DNA from: Burkholderiales bacterium
Lineage (GTDB): Bacteria > Pseudomonadota > Gammaproteobacteria > Burkholderiales > Burkholderiaceae_C
Length of the DNA: 33,047 bases
Reading direction: 5' to 3'
NCBI GenBank assembly: GCA_003241965.1
Contig: QBMB01000016.1
Location: forward strand, 26,962 to 60,008
This document shows, piece after piece, positions 1-7,631 of the stretch. The notes beneath the pieces are model-generated. The model worked only from the letters and a program-made list of their open reading frames with translations, was not told the DNA's origin and searched no databases. Each line of letters starts with the position of its first letter. Positions within the stretch are counted from its first letter, which is position 1. Position numbers and translations under genes: made by a program.

Positions 1-609
1 TTCATGGACGGCCGCGAGATCGCCGGCCCCAGCCTGGAGCGCGGCGTGGTGTTCCAGAGCCACGCGCTCATGCCCTGGCTCACCGTGCGGCAAAACATCG
101 CGTTCGCGGTGAAGTCGCGCTGGCCCGACTGGAGCCGTGCGCAGATCAACGAACACGCCGAAAAGTTTGTGGCGCTGGTGGGCCTGTCGCCTGCCATTGA
201 CAAGAAGCCGAGCCAGCTCTCGGGCGGCATGAAACAGCGCGTGGGCATTGCGCGGGCGTTTGCCATTCAGCCCAAGATGCTGCTGCTCGACGAGCCCTTC
301 GGTGCGCTCGACGCGCTCACGCGCGGCACGATCCAGGACGAGCTCATGGGCATCGTGCGCGAGACGCAGCAAACCGTTTTCATGATCACGCACGACGTGG
401 ACGAATCCATCCTGCTGGCAGACCGCATCCTGCTCATGAGCAACGGCACGGAAACGCCGAACGGCTACAAGCCCGGCGGCATGGCCGAGGTGGTGGTCAA
501 CCCGCTGCCGCGCAGCCGCACACGCGCGCAATTGCACCACCTCGACGGTTACTACGACCTCAGAAACCACATTGTTGATTTCCTGGTCAGCCGCGCCAAG
601 GCGCACTGA
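1..609 (+). CDS. ABC transporter ATP-binding protein, nitrate/cyanate type (5' end missing)
   Basis: This is the C-terminal part of an ABC ATPase that powers import of a small anion; the reading frame is open to the window edge, so the start and the Walker A motif lie outside. Visible are the Q-loop region (VVFQSHALMPWLTV), the signature LSGGMKQRVGIARAF, Walker B MLLLDEPFGALD and the H-loop MITHDVDES. The C-terminal YYDLRNHIVDFLV is typical of the nitrate/taurine/cyanate ATPases. Cyanase begins 45 nt downstream on the same strand, which points to a cyanate importer (CynD/NrtD-like) in a cyn operon. Nitrate or another anion remains possible, because the receptor and permease are not in the window. 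Confidence 0.9.
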   Translation, partial: FMDGREIAGPSLERGVVFQSHALMPWLTVRQNIAFAVKSRWPDWSRAQINEHAEKFVALVGLSPAIDKKPSQLSGGMKQRVGIARAFAIQPKMLLLDEPFGALDALTRGTIQDELMGIVRETQQTVFMITHDVDESILLADRILLMSNGTETPNGYKPGGMAEVVVNPLPRSRTRAQLHHLDGYYDLRNHIVDFLVSRAKAH

Positions 610-654
610 TTTCCTTTTCTCTTTTTCTTCATCACAAAGCAACGAGGCAACAAC

Positions 655-1098
655 ATGAACCGACTCGACGTCACCGAAAAGATCATCTCCACCAAAGTCG
701 CCAAAAGCATCAGCTGGGCCGACGTGGCCAAGAAGGTCGGCCAGTCCAAGGAATGGACCACCGCGCTGTGCCTGGGCCAGATGACGGCGTCTGCCGCCGA
801 GGCCAAGGTGGTGGGCAAGATCTTCGGCCTGACCGCCGAAGAACAGAAATGGCTGCAGGTTGTGCCCTACAAAGGCTCGCTGCCCACGCCGGTGCCGACC
901 GACCCGCTGATCTACCGCTGGTACGAAATCGTGAGCGTCTACGGCACCACCATCAAGGAACTGATCCACGAAGAGTTCGGCGACGGCATCATGAGCGCGA
1001 TCGACTTCAGCATGGACATCCAGCGCCAGGCCGACCCCAAGGGTGACCGCGTGAACGTGGTGCTCTCGGGCAAATTCCTCCCGTACAAACAGTACTGA
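655..1098 (+). CDS. cynS: Cyanase (cyanate hydratase)
   Basis: Cytoplasmic enzyme converting cyanate and bicarbonate to ammonia and CO2 through carbamate, so that cyanate is detoxified and used as nitrogen source. The 147-residue protein is slightly shorter than E. coli CynS (156). The catalytic triad is recognisable: Arg88 and Glu91 in IYRWYE and Ser114 in DGIMSAIDF, with the same spacing as Arg96, Glu99 and Ser122 of the E. coli enzyme. The N-terminal helical domain and the C-terminal GKFLPYKQY are also typical. A GAGG sequence lies shortly before the ATG. The stop overlaps the next start by one base (TGATG), so the downstream gene is probably translationally coupled. Confidence 0.97.
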   Translation: MNRLDVTEKIISTKVAKSISWADVAKKVGQSKEWTTALCLGQMTASAAEAKVVGKIFGLTAEEQKWLQVVPYKGSLPTPVPTDPLIYRWYEIVSVYGTTIKELIHEEFGDGIMSAIDFSMDIQRQADPKGDRVNVVLSGKFLPYKQY

Positions 1099-1565
1099 TG
1101 GAACCGCGTCCACCGCTGCCGCCTTTCACGGCGGACACCGCTGCGCAAAAGGTGCGCATGGCCGAGGACGCGTGGAATTCGCGCGACCCCGACCGTGTGG
1201 TCAAGGTCTACACCGAGGACACGCGCTGGCGCAACCGCGCGGAGTTTCCGGTGGGTCGCGAGCAGGTGCACGCTTTCCTGGTGCGCAAGTGGGCGAAGGA
1301 GCTTGAGTACCGGCTCATCAAGAAGCTCTGGGCCTTCACCGACAACCGCATCGCCGTGCGCTTCGTCTACGAGTGGCACGACGACTCGGGCCAGTGGTTT
1401 CGTTCACACGGCAATGAGAACTGGCAGTTCAACGAATTCGGTTACATGGAACAGCGCCACGCCAGCATCAACGACCGGCCGATCGCGGCGGGTGAGCGCC
1501 TGTTTCACTGGCCGCTGGGCACACGGCCCCAAGACCACGCAGGGCTGACCGCACTTGGGCTTTGA
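1098..1565 (+). CDS. DUF1348 / NTF2-like protein
   Basis: A 155-residue protein of the DUF1348 family (SnoaL/NTF2-like cone fold), recognised from [20 protein letters not shown], the [15 protein letters not shown] segment, and [21 protein letters not shown]. No enzymatic activity is established for this family as far as I know. The start codon overlaps the cynS stop by one base, so the protein is made from the same transcript as the cyanate genes. A link with cyanate or nitrogen metabolism is inferred from this position only. No signal peptide or membrane segment is visible, so it should be cytoplasmic. Confidence 0.88.
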   Translation: MEPRPPLPPFTADTAAQKVRMAEDAWNSRDPDRVVKVYTEDTRWRNRAEFPVGREQVHAFLVRKWAKELEYRLIKKLWAFTDNRIAVRFVYEWHDDSGQWFRSHGNENWQFNEFGYMEQRHASINDRPIAAGERLFHWPLGTRPQDHAGLTALGL

Positions 1566-1628
1566 GCGCCAGGGTCTTGAGCCGGCGGGCACACTGGCCG
1601 CTGTTCATCGACCTCCTGGAAGACCGCC

Positions 1629-2648
1629 ATGAAAGCCATCGCTTACCAACAAGCCCTGCCCATCACCGACCCGCTGTCGCTGCAAGACGTGGACCTGCCC
1701 GAGCCCACACCCGGCCCGCGCGATCTGCTGGTGGCCGTCCAGGCCATCGCCGTCAACCCGGTGGACACCAAGATGCGCTTGCGTTCCGTGCCCGCCGAGG
1801 GACAGTGGGCCGTGCTGGGCTGGGACGCCGTGGGCACGGTGCGCGCCGTCGGTGCGCAGGTCACGATGTTCAAGCCCGGCGACCGCGTCTGGTACGCCGG
1901 TGCCATCAACCGCCCGGGCGCGAATGCGCAGTTGCACCTGGTGGACGAGCGCATCGCCGCGCTGGCGCCGAGTTCCTTGTCAGACGCCGAGGCCGCGGCT
2001 CTGCCGCTGACCGCCATCACCGCGTGGGAAATGCTGTTTGACCGCTTGCGCGTTTCACGCGACACCAGCCAGAAGAGCGACGCCTTGCTGGTGATCGGCG
2101 CCGCGGGCGGTGTGGGCTCGATCCTGGTGCAGCTGGCGCGCCAACTCACCGGCCTGACCGTGATCGGCACCGCCTCGCGGCCCGAAACGGTGGCCTGGGT
2201 GAAGGCGCTGGGCGCGCACCACGTGATCGACCACACCCAACCGTTGGCAGACGCCCTGAAGCAGGCCGGCCTGCCCGCGCCGCGTTACGTGGTGAGCCTC
2301 ACCCAGACCGAACAGCACTTTGCGCAGATCGTCGAGCTGATCGCCCCGCAAGGCCAGCTCGGCCTGATCGACGACCCGGCGCCGGGCAGCATCGACATCC
2401 TCGCGCTCAAGCGCAAGGCCTTGTCGCTGCATTGGGAGCTGATGTTCACGCGCTCCTTGTTCGAGACACCCGACATGGTCGAGCAGCACAAGCTGCTGAG
2501 CGAGGTGGCGCGCCGCGTGGACGCGGGCGAACTGCGGACCACCGTGGGTGAACACCTGGGCACCATCAACGCGGAGAACCTGCGGCGCGCGCATGCGCTG
2601 CTGGAGAGCGGCAAGGCGCGCGGCAAGATCGTGCTGGAAGGGTTCTGA
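1629..2648 (+). CDS. MDR-superfamily alcohol dehydrogenase / quinone oxidoreductase-like protein
   Basis: A 339-residue medium-chain dehydrogenase/reductase. The N-terminal GroES-like domain contains AIAVNPVDTKMR and LGWDAVGTVRAVG. The Rossmann nucleotide-binding domain begins around residue 153 with LLVIGAAGGVGSILVQLA. Although relatives are often labelled zinc-binding alcohol dehydrogenase, I see no cysteine or GHE-type zinc ligands in the N-terminal half, so a zinc-free quinone oxidoreductase-like NADPH enzyme is more likely. The substrate is unknown. It lies 63 nt after the DUF1348 gene on the same strand and could be a separate unit. The ATG follows a purine-rich GGAAGA stretch. Confidence 0.9.
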   Translation: MKAIAYQQALPITDPLSLQDVDLPEPTPGPRDLLVAVQAIAVNPVDTKMRLRSVPAEGQWAVLGWDAVGTVRAVGAQVTMFKPGDRVWYAGAINRPGANAQLHLVDERIAALAPSSLSDAEAAALPLTAITAWEMLFDRLRVSRDTSQKSDALLVIGAAGGVGSILVQLARQLTGLTVIGTASRPETVAWVKALGAHHVIDHTQPLADALKQAGLPAPRYVVSLTQTEQHFAQIVELIAPQGQLGLIDDPAPGSIDILALKRKALSLHWELMFTRSLFETPDMVEQHKLLSEVARRVDAGELRTTVGEHLGTINAENLRRAHALLESGKARGKIVLEGF

Positions 2649-2690
2649 ACGGTGCATGCGGTCGCGGCACGCGATGTGCTTTGAAACCGC

Positions 2691-3305
2691 ATGTCTGCAT
2701 CCCCCTTGATCCGACTCACCCACTCCTGGCTCGACGACGGCCACGCGCTGGTGGCCGGGTCGTTGTTCGTGGCGCTGGGCATGACCATGTTTGCCCACGC
2801 CGGCCTGCTCACCGGTGGCGTGGCCGGCGTGGCCTTTCTGGTGAGCTACGCCACGGGCCTGAACCTGGCACTGTGCTTCTTCGTGTTCAGCTTGCCGTTT
2901 TTCTGGCTCTCGTGGACGCGGCTGGGCGTGGAGTTCACGCTGAAGAGCCTGGGTGCGGTCACGCTGGTGTCGTTGTGCACCGCGCTGGCGCCCCGCGTGG
3001 TGCGCTTCGAGTTGCTCAACCCCTGGGTCGCCTCGGTGCTCGGGGGCTTCCTCATCGGCTTCGGCCTGCTGGCCTTGCTGCGACACCAGGCCAGTGTGGG
3101 TGGGGTGAACATCGTGGCGCAGTGGCTGCAGCAAACCCGGGGCCTGCGGGCCGGCTATATCCAGATGTCGGTCGACGTGCTGGTGGTGCTCACCGCCTTT
3201 GCGGTGGTGCCGCCGCAGCGCGTGTTGCAGTCGGTGGTGGGCGCGGTGGCCATCGGCGCGATCCTCACCTTGAACCACCGCCCGGGGCGCTACCTCGGGG
3301 TATGA
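2691..3305 (+). CDS. YitT-family (DUF161) inner-membrane protein
   Basis: A 204-residue very hydrophobic protein with about five or six membrane segments. The N-terminal half carries the family-typical LLTGGVAGVAFLVSYATGLNLAL, and a second related segment is QASVGGVNIVAQWLQQTRGLRAGYIQM, reflecting the internal duplication of YitT proteins. These are inner-membrane proteins of unknown transport or regulatory role. The protein lacks the C-terminal DUF2179 domain found in Bacillus YitT, in line with short proteobacterial members. It starts 42 nt after the dehydrogenase stop and is convergent with the toxin gene, with only 9 nt between the two stops. Confidence 0.88.
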   Translation: MSASPLIRLTHSWLDDGHALVAGSLFVALGMTMFAHAGLLTGGVAGVAFLVSYATGLNLALCFFVFSLPFFWLSWTRLGVEFTLKSLGAVTLVSLCTALAPRVVRFELLNPWVASVLGGFLIGFGLLALLRHQASVGGVNIVAQWLQQTRGLRAGYIQMSVDVLVVLTAFAVVPPQRVLQSVVGAVAIGAILTLNHRPGRYLGV

Positions 3306-3314
3306 GTCAGCGCG

Positions 3315-3710
3315 TTAACGCACCGGCGACTTGGGAATCAGAATCACCCCGGGCAGTCCTTCGAAGTGGGCGTCGCAGGTGAGCAGTTCAGCACCCTGTT
3401 GCACCGCCGTGGCATACACGATGGCATCGGCCGTGGCCAGCTTGTGTTGGCGGTGCACATCGGCCGCCAGCAGCGCGGTGGCCGTGTCCAGCGGTGTGAC
3501 CTGGCACTTCATCGTGTAGGCGATCACCTCATCGGCCTGCGATTCACCGAGCTCGCGCCACAACCATTTGGACAGCTCCAGCTGCACGATGGTCGGCACG
3601 ACACACAGGTCTTTTTCAGGAATTTCCTTGGCGAGCTTCTTGCCGACCGGCGAGGCGATCAGCCATTCGATCCAGGCCGAGGTATCGACCACGCGCAAGG
3701 GCGCTGCCAT
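3315..3710 (-). CDS. vapC: PIN-domain ribonuclease toxin (VapC type)
   Basis: A 131-residue PIN-domain protein, the expected size for a VapC toxin that cleaves RNA with Mg2+ or Mn2+. The four acidic residues of the active site can be placed: Asp9 (VVDTSAWIEW), Glu45 (QLELSKW), Asp95 (ATADAIVYA) and Asp113 (LTCDAHF). It begins at the last base of the antitoxin gene, a one-base ATG overlap that couples production of toxin to antitoxin. All key residues are present, so the toxin should be active. The RNA target cannot be predicted. Confidence 0.92.
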   Translation of the reverse strand: MAAPLRVVDTSAWIEWLIASPVGKKLAKEIPEKDLCVVPTIVQLELSKWLWRELGESQADEVIAYTMKCQVTPLDTATALLAADVHRQHKLATADAIVYATAVQQGAELLTCDAHFEGLPGVILIPKSPVR

Positions 3711-3922
3711 CAGTAGCGGTCCTTGCGGTCCCGGTAACCCGCCGTGTTCGCGCCTTTGGCGATGCCGGCGAGTTGTTTGAGGTCGGGTACCGGCATCACC
3801 AGCACTCCCTTGTCTTTTGGAATGAACACGAACTCCTGGCCCGCTTCCCAGTGCAGTTCGTCGCGAACAGCCTTGGGAATGGATATCTGGAACTTGCTGG
3901 ACAGGGTGGCGGTGGCAGACAT
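3710..3922 (-). CDS. vapB: AbrB/SpoVT-type antitoxin
   Basis: A 70-residue protein whose N-terminal half is a swapped-hairpin AbrB DNA-binding domain (SATATLSSKFQISIPKAVRDEL). The remainder (DLKQLAGIAKGANTAGYRD) would wrap around and inhibit the toxin. Such antitoxins usually bind their own promoter, alone and with the toxin, so autoregulation is expected. A good ribosome-binding site (AAGGAG, 6 nt before ATG) lies upstream. The preceding intergenic stretch 3923-3990 is AT-rich compared with its surroundings and probably holds the promoter. I did not find a confident operator in it. Confidence 0.92.
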   Translation of the reverse strand: MSATATLSSKFQISIPKAVRDELHWEAGQEFVFIPKDKGVLVMPVPDLKQLAGIAKGANTAGYRDRKDRY

Positions 3923-3990
3923 ATCTGGCTCCTTGTTGATCGATCAGTTATTGGTAAGAATACACCAAACGTCGTCGAGGAGCAGTCGGT

Positions 3991-4860
3991 CTACCCCGGC
4001 AGCGGAATCCATTCCCGGTTGTCGTCGGGTGGCAGCGCAAAGCGGCCCGCGGCCCAGTCGGTCTTGGCCTGCTCGATGCGCTCTTTGCGCGAGGACACGA
4101 AGTTCCAGAACACGTGGCGCTCGCCCAGCGGTTCGCCGCCGAAGACCATCAGCGTGCTCTTGGCGCGGGCGGTGATCACCGCGTCGGTGTCGTTGCCGAA
4201 CACCAGCAATTGGCCGGGCACATACGTCTCCCCCGCGTGTTCGATCTCGCCGCGCGCCACGTACACCGCCTGCTCGCTGTAGCCGCCGGGCAGGGCCAGG
4301 CTGGCACCCGCTTGCCATTCGGTGTGCAGGTAGAACAGCGGCGAGTGCGTCTTCACCGGGCTCGCCATGCCGTAGGCCTCGCCCGCAATCACGCGCATCC
4401 ACACACCCGCCTCGTCGCGCACCGGCAGGTCGGCGGCGGGATAGTGGGTGAACGCCGGGTCGGTCTCTTCGTCCTTCTCGGGCAGTGCCACCCACAGCTG
4501 CATGAGTTCCAGCCCACCACCGGCGAACGAATCCGGGTGCTTGAAGCGTTCCGAATGCGAGATGCCGCGCCCGGCGGTCATCCAGTTCACGTCGCCCGGG
4601 TTGATGAGCTGGTCAACGCCCAGGCTGTCGCGGTGGTGGACCTGGCCGCTGAGCAAATAGCTCACGGTGGACAGGCCGATGTGCGGGTGCGGTCGCACAT
4701 CGGCGGCGCGCGTGTCTTCGGGCGCGATGGTCACCGGCCCGGCGTGGTCCACGAAGATCCACGGGCCGACCATGCGGCGCTTGGCGTAAGGCAGCACGCG
4801 CCGCACCTTCAGGCCGTGGCCTAGGTCGGCGGCGCGTGCGGTGATGACCATTTCAAGCAT
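3991..4860 (-). CDS. Pirin family protein (second gene of pair)
   Basis: A 289-residue bicupin of the pirin family. The metal-binding set of the N-terminal cupin is complete: His58 and His60 in RPHPHIGLSTV, His102 and Glu104 in GRGISHSERF. Bacterial pirins include quercetin 2,3-dioxygenases and proteins that modulate pyruvate dehydrogenase; which applies here is not readable. The ATG follows AAGGAG by 6 nt. It lies 16 nt after the other pirin gene on the same strand, so the two form an operon. The two are clearly diverged: metal motifs align but flanking sequence differs. Confidence 0.93.
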   Translation of the reverse strand: MLEMVITARAADLGHGLKVRRVLPYAKRRMVGPWIFVDHAGPVTIAPEDTRAADVRPHPHIGLSTVSYLLSGQVHHRDSLGVDQLINPGDVNWMTAGRGISHSERFKHPDSFAGGGLELMQLWVALPEKDEETDPAFTHYPAADLPVRDEAGVWMRVIAGEAYGMASPVKTHSPLFYLHTEWQAGASLALPGGYSEQAVYVARGEIEHAGETYVPGQLLVFGNDTDAVITARAKSTLMVFGGEPLGERHVFWNFVSSRKERIEQAKTDWAAGRFALPPDDNREWIPLPG

Positions 4861-4876
4861 CGTGTTCTCCTTGGGC

Positions 4877-5749
4877 TCAGGCCGTGGCTGTGATGCGGCC
4901 CATCTTGCCGCTCTGGAAATCGGTGAAGGCCTGGTGAATCTCGGCCTCGGTGTTCATCACGAACGGACCGTAGCCCACCACTGGCTCGTTGATCGGCTCA
5001 CCGCTCAGCCAGAGCACGGTGCTGTCTTCCAGCACCTCCAGCGTCACGCCTTCGCCGTCGCGCGAGAACACCGGAAGATTCGCCGCCACCACTTCCTGGC
5101 CATCGGCCAGACGCAGCCGCCCGCGCAGCACCAGCGGGGCGGTGGTGTGGCCTGCAGGAGCCGGCAGGGTCACGGTGTGGCCAGCCTTCAGGCGCAGGTC
5201 CCACACCTGCATGGGCGTGAAGGTGTGGGCCGGGCCCTTTGCCCCGAGCAGCTCGCCCGCGATGATGCGCGCCGTGCCGGCGCCGTCTGCCAAAGCCACC
5301 TCGGGAATCTGCTCGCGCGTGATGCCCTGGTAGCCCGGCGCGGCCATCTTGTCGCGCGCTGGCAGGTTCACCCACAGCTGCACCATCTCGAACGGCCCGC
5401 CCTCGCGCGCCAGGCGCTCGCCGTGGTATTCCTCGTGCACGATGCCGCTGGCCGCCGTCATCCACTGCACTTCGCCGGGGCCGATGGTGCCGCCACCGCC
5501 GCTGGAGTCGCTGTGCGAGACCTCACCCTCATAGACGATGGTCACGGTCTCGAAGCCCCGGTGCGGGTGCTGGCCCACGCCCAGCTTCTTCGTGGTCGGC
5601 TCGAAGCGGGTGGGGCCGCCGTAGTCGAGCATCAGAAACGGCGAGAAGCGCTCGGGCCGGTCGTTGTACGAAAACATGCTGCGCACCGGAAAGCCGTCGC
5701 CGACCCAATGGCCGCCGGCGCTGCGCTGGATGAAAGATACGGTTTTCAT
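4877..5749 (-). CDS. Pirin family protein (first gene of pair)
   Basis: A 290-residue pirin. The cupin metal ligands are His61 and His63 (GQHPHRGFETV) and His105 and Glu107 (ASGIVHEEYH). I placed the start at MKTVSFIQRS because AAGGAG lies 9 nt before it and the conserved pirin N-terminus begins there. An in-frame ATG 75 nt further upstream would add non-conserved residues and run into the LysR promoter region. The gene is divergent from the LysR regulator at 5849, the usual arrangement for a LysR protein controlling its neighbour. A redox or flavonoid-related oxygenase role is possible, but the substrate is unknown. Confidence 0.93.
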   Translation of the reverse strand: MKTVSFIQRSAGGHWVGDGFPVRSMFSYNDRPERFSPFLMLDYGGPTRFEPTTKKLGVGQHPHRGFETVTIVYEGEVSHSDSSGGGGTIGPGEVQWMTAASGIVHEEYHGERLAREGGPFEMVQLWVNLPARDKMAAPGYQGITREQIPEVALADGAGTARIIAGELLGAKGPAHTFTPMQVWDLRLKAGHTVTLPAPAGHTTAPLVLRGRLRLADGQEVVAANLPVFSRDGEGVTLEVLEDSTVLWLSGEPINEPVVGYGPFVMNTEAEIHQAFTDFQSGKMGRITATA

Positions 5750-5812
5750 GGGGGTGTTCTCCTTGTGAAGGCCCACTGTACCGGTCCTGCGATGCCGTGA
5801 TAAGTCGGTAAG

Positions 5813-5832
5813 ATTGCAAATCATTTTTCAAT
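5813..5832. promoter_or_regulatory. Palindromic candidate LysR operator between pirin operon and lysR-type gene
   Basis: The divergent intergenic region 5750-5848 contains ATTGcAAAtcatTTTtCAAT, a 20-bp imperfect palindrome with 7 of 10 half-site positions matching. LysR-type regulators generally bind such dyads with a T-N11-A core in the shared promoter. The element lies 17-36 nt upstream of the LysR-type start, so it probably overlaps that promoter and would permit autorepression together with control of the pirins. This is a sequence-based inference. Confidence 0.5.
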
Positions 5833-5848
5833 GAGCTGAACAATCAAC

Positions 5849-6739
5849 ATGGACCTGAACGACACTCTGATGTTCGTGCGCGTGGCGCAGGCCGGCGGGT
5901 TCAGCGCCGCATCGCGTCTTCTGGGTGTGCCCACCTCCACCTTGAGCGTGCGCGTCTCGCGGCTGGAGCAGCGGCTGGGCGTGACGCTGCTGCAGCGCAC
6001 GACACGCCGTCTGCGCCTGACCGAAGCGGGCCAGAGCTACTTGCAGCAGGCCGCGCGCGGCCTGGAGGAAATCGCGCAGGCCGAGGCACAGCTCGATGCC
6101 GGCAAACACGAGGCCCAGGGCCTTTTGCGCATCACGCTGCCCATCGACATGGGTGACGACCAGCTGATCAACATTCTCAGCGGCTACCGGGCGCGCCACC
6201 CCGGCGTGGCGGTGGAGCTGGTGTTCTCCGATGCCCGGCTCGATCTGGTGGCGCAGGGTCTGGACCTCGCCTTGCGCGCCGGGGAGCTGGCCGACTCCGG
6301 TTTGGTGGCGCGCCAGATCGGCCAGGCACGATGGGCGCCATTTGCCCACCCCGACTACCTCGCGCGCGCGCCGGCGCTGCGCGTGCCGAAAGATTTGACG
6401 CAGCACGCCACGCTGTGCTTCAGCCCGCTGGGGCGCGACAGCTGGACGCTCACACGCGGCAAGTCCCGCGCACAAGTGCCGCTGCGCTGCGCGTTCGCGG
6501 CCAACGACATGCGGCTCATCCGCCAGCTCGCACTCGACGGCCAGGGCGTGGCCCTGCTGCCGGACTACGTGTGCCGCCGCGAGGTTGACCACGGGCAGCT
6601 CGTGCCGTTGCTGCCGGGCTGGCATGCACGCACCGACCCGATCCACCTCGTGTACCCGGGCCAGCGCTTCGTGCCGGCCAAGCTGCGCCATTTCATCGAC
6701 GAGGCCGGGCCGGCGCTCTCGGCGCTCTTCGAACGCTGA
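5849..6739 (+). CDS. LysR-family transcriptional regulator
   Basis: A 296-residue LysR regulator. The N-terminal winged helix-turn-helix is clear (DTLMFVRVAQAGGFSAASRLLGVPTSTLSVRVSRLE, then RTTRRLRLTEAG), and the effector-binding domain starts around residue 90 (GLLRITLPIDMG). It most resembles the CrgA/DsdC-like subgroup common next to oxidoreductases. It is divergent from the pirin pair, and the palindrome at 5813-5832 lies between them, so the pirins are the probable target. The effector is unknown. Confidence 0.94.
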   Translation: MDLNDTLMFVRVAQAGGFSAASRLLGVPTSTLSVRVSRLEQRLGVTLLQRTTRRLRLTEAGQSYLQQAARGLEEIAQAEAQLDAGKHEAQGLLRITLPIDMGDDQLINILSGYRARHPGVAVELVFSDARLDLVAQGLDLALRAGELADSGLVARQIGQARWAPFAHPDYLARAPALRVPKDLTQHATLCFSPLGRDSWTLTRGKSRAQVPLRCAFAANDMRLIRQLALDGQGVALLPDYVCRREVDHGQLVPLLPGWHARTDPIHLVYPGQRFVPAKLRHFIDEAGPALSALFER

Positions 6740-6743
6740 AAGC

Positions 6744-6755
6744 GGCCTTCGGGCT
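6744..6755. terminator. Short C(UUCG)G hairpin between convergent genes
   Basis: GGCC-TTCG-GGCT forms a very short stem closed by a C(UUCG)G tetraloop in the 18-nt gap between the LysR stop and the crotonase stop. It could help end transcription in either direction. The stem is only three Watson-Crick pairs plus a G-U, and no clear U-run follows on the plus strand, so this is a weak call. Confidence 0.25.
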
Positions 6756-6757
6756 CA

Positions 6758-7552
6758 TCAACCCTGAAAACGCGGCGTACGCCGTTCGGACATGGCCAAC
6801 ACCCCTTCGCGGAAATCCTCGGTGGCGAACTGGTGGAACTGCTGTGCCGATTCTCGAGCCACCGCAAGCCGCACTTCTTCAGTCAATCCGGCGCGCAGCA
6901 CCGAGCGCAGCGCGCCGACCACGCCGGGCGATGACGCGGCGATCTCGCTGGCCTGCGCCACAGCCTGCTCGCGCAACGCCTCGCGCGGTACCAGGGCGTC
7001 GATCAAACCCATGTCCAGCGCCTCCTGGCCGCCGATTCGCCGGCCGCTGTAGAACAGGGACGCCGCGTGCTGGGTGCCGACCAGCCGGGGCAGGGTGGCC
7101 GTGAGGCCGAAGCCGGGCGTGATGCCCAGGCGTGCGAAGTTGGCCGAAAAACGGGCCTCTTCGCAGGCAATGCGGAAATCGGCCACCAGCGCCAGCCCCA
7201 GGCCGCCACCCACCGCTGCGCCATGTACGGCAGCCACCATGGGCTTGCGCAGTGCAAACAGCCGAACCGCCTGCGCGTAGATGGGGTTGACCGAATGTTC
7301 GCTCTCGGGTCGGGGCACAGTTTGCGGGTCCACCAGGTTCGCGCCCGCGCTGAAGGCGGCGCCCTGCGCGCACAGCACGGTGGCACGCACCTCGGGGTCC
7401 GCGTCCAACGTTTCAAAAGCCTGCGCCAGTCGGGTGAGGAAGGCGAGATCGAAGTAGTTGTGCGGCGGGCGGCGCATCTCGACGATGGCCACGTGCTGGT
7501 GCACCTCAATGCCCAGTTCTGAGTCGTTGCTGCAGTCGTTCATGTCAAACAT
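6758..7552 (-). CDS. Crotonase-fold (enoyl-CoA hydratase/isomerase-like) protein
   Basis: A 264-residue crotonase-superfamily protein acting on an acyl-CoA. The oxyanion-hole segments are present: GAAFSAGANLVDP near residue 65 and HGAAVGGGLGLALVADFR at 110-127. Aligned by eye without gaps to rat enoyl-CoA hydratase, the two catalytic glutamates (144 and 164) correspond to Gly119 and Phe139. A classical hydratase reaction is therefore unlikely, and an isomerase, hydrolase or decarboxylase role is more plausible. It is divergent from the acyl-CoA dehydrogenase gene, 79 nt apart, sharing a control region. The start is uncertain: ATG at 7552 or 7543, neither with a good ribosome-binding site. Confidence 0.9.
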   Translation of the reverse strand: MFDMNDCSNDSELGIEVHQHVAIVEMRRPPHNYFDLAFLTRLAQAFETLDADPEVRATVLCAQGAAFSAGANLVDPQTVPRPESEHSVNPIYAQAVRLFALRKPMVAAVHGAAVGGGLGLALVADFRIACEEARFSANFARLGITPGFGLTATLPRLVGTQHAASLFYSGRRIGGQEALDMGLIDALVPREALREQAVAQASEIAASSPGVVGALRSVLRAGLTEEVRLAVARESAQQFHQFATEDFREGVLAMSERRTPRFQG

Positions 7553-7592
7553 GTTAGCTCAGCATGGCAAAAATGCCAGCTGGTAAACCCCA

Positions 7593-7612
7593 TATGTACA
7601 TTAAAAATGTAT
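7593..7612. promoter_or_regulatory. AT-rich candidate operator, site 1
   Basis: The 79-nt region between the crotonase and acyl-CoA dehydrogenase starts holds TATGTacATTAAAaATgtAT. Within it TACATT-AAA-AATGTA (7597-7611) is a perfect 6-3-6 inverted repeat. It is far more AT-rich than the surrounding DNA and resembles two elements upstream of the DUF1932 and receptor genes (15254-15274 and 15424-15443). I infer a regulator site in a divergent promoter; the IclR protein encoded at 12497 is a candidate. Confidence 0.5.
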
Positions 7613-7631
7613 GTATGTATTATTCAAACCC

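Noticed and set aside
4..609. ATG at position 4 as a true start of the first ABC ATPase
   Set aside because: The protein would lack Walker A, and the frame stays open to base 1, so the gene is simply cut by the window edge.
3312..3321. GCGTTAACGC palindrome at the convergent stops of the YitT and VapC genes
   Set aside because: Ten-base palindrome without a loop or U-run; chance or a weak terminator cannot be told apart.
7608..7621. Tandem TGTA repeats just before the acyl-CoA dehydrogenase start as a phase-variation tract
   Set aside because: Just over three units, probably outside the coding sequence and overlapping the operator-like element; too short to propose switching.
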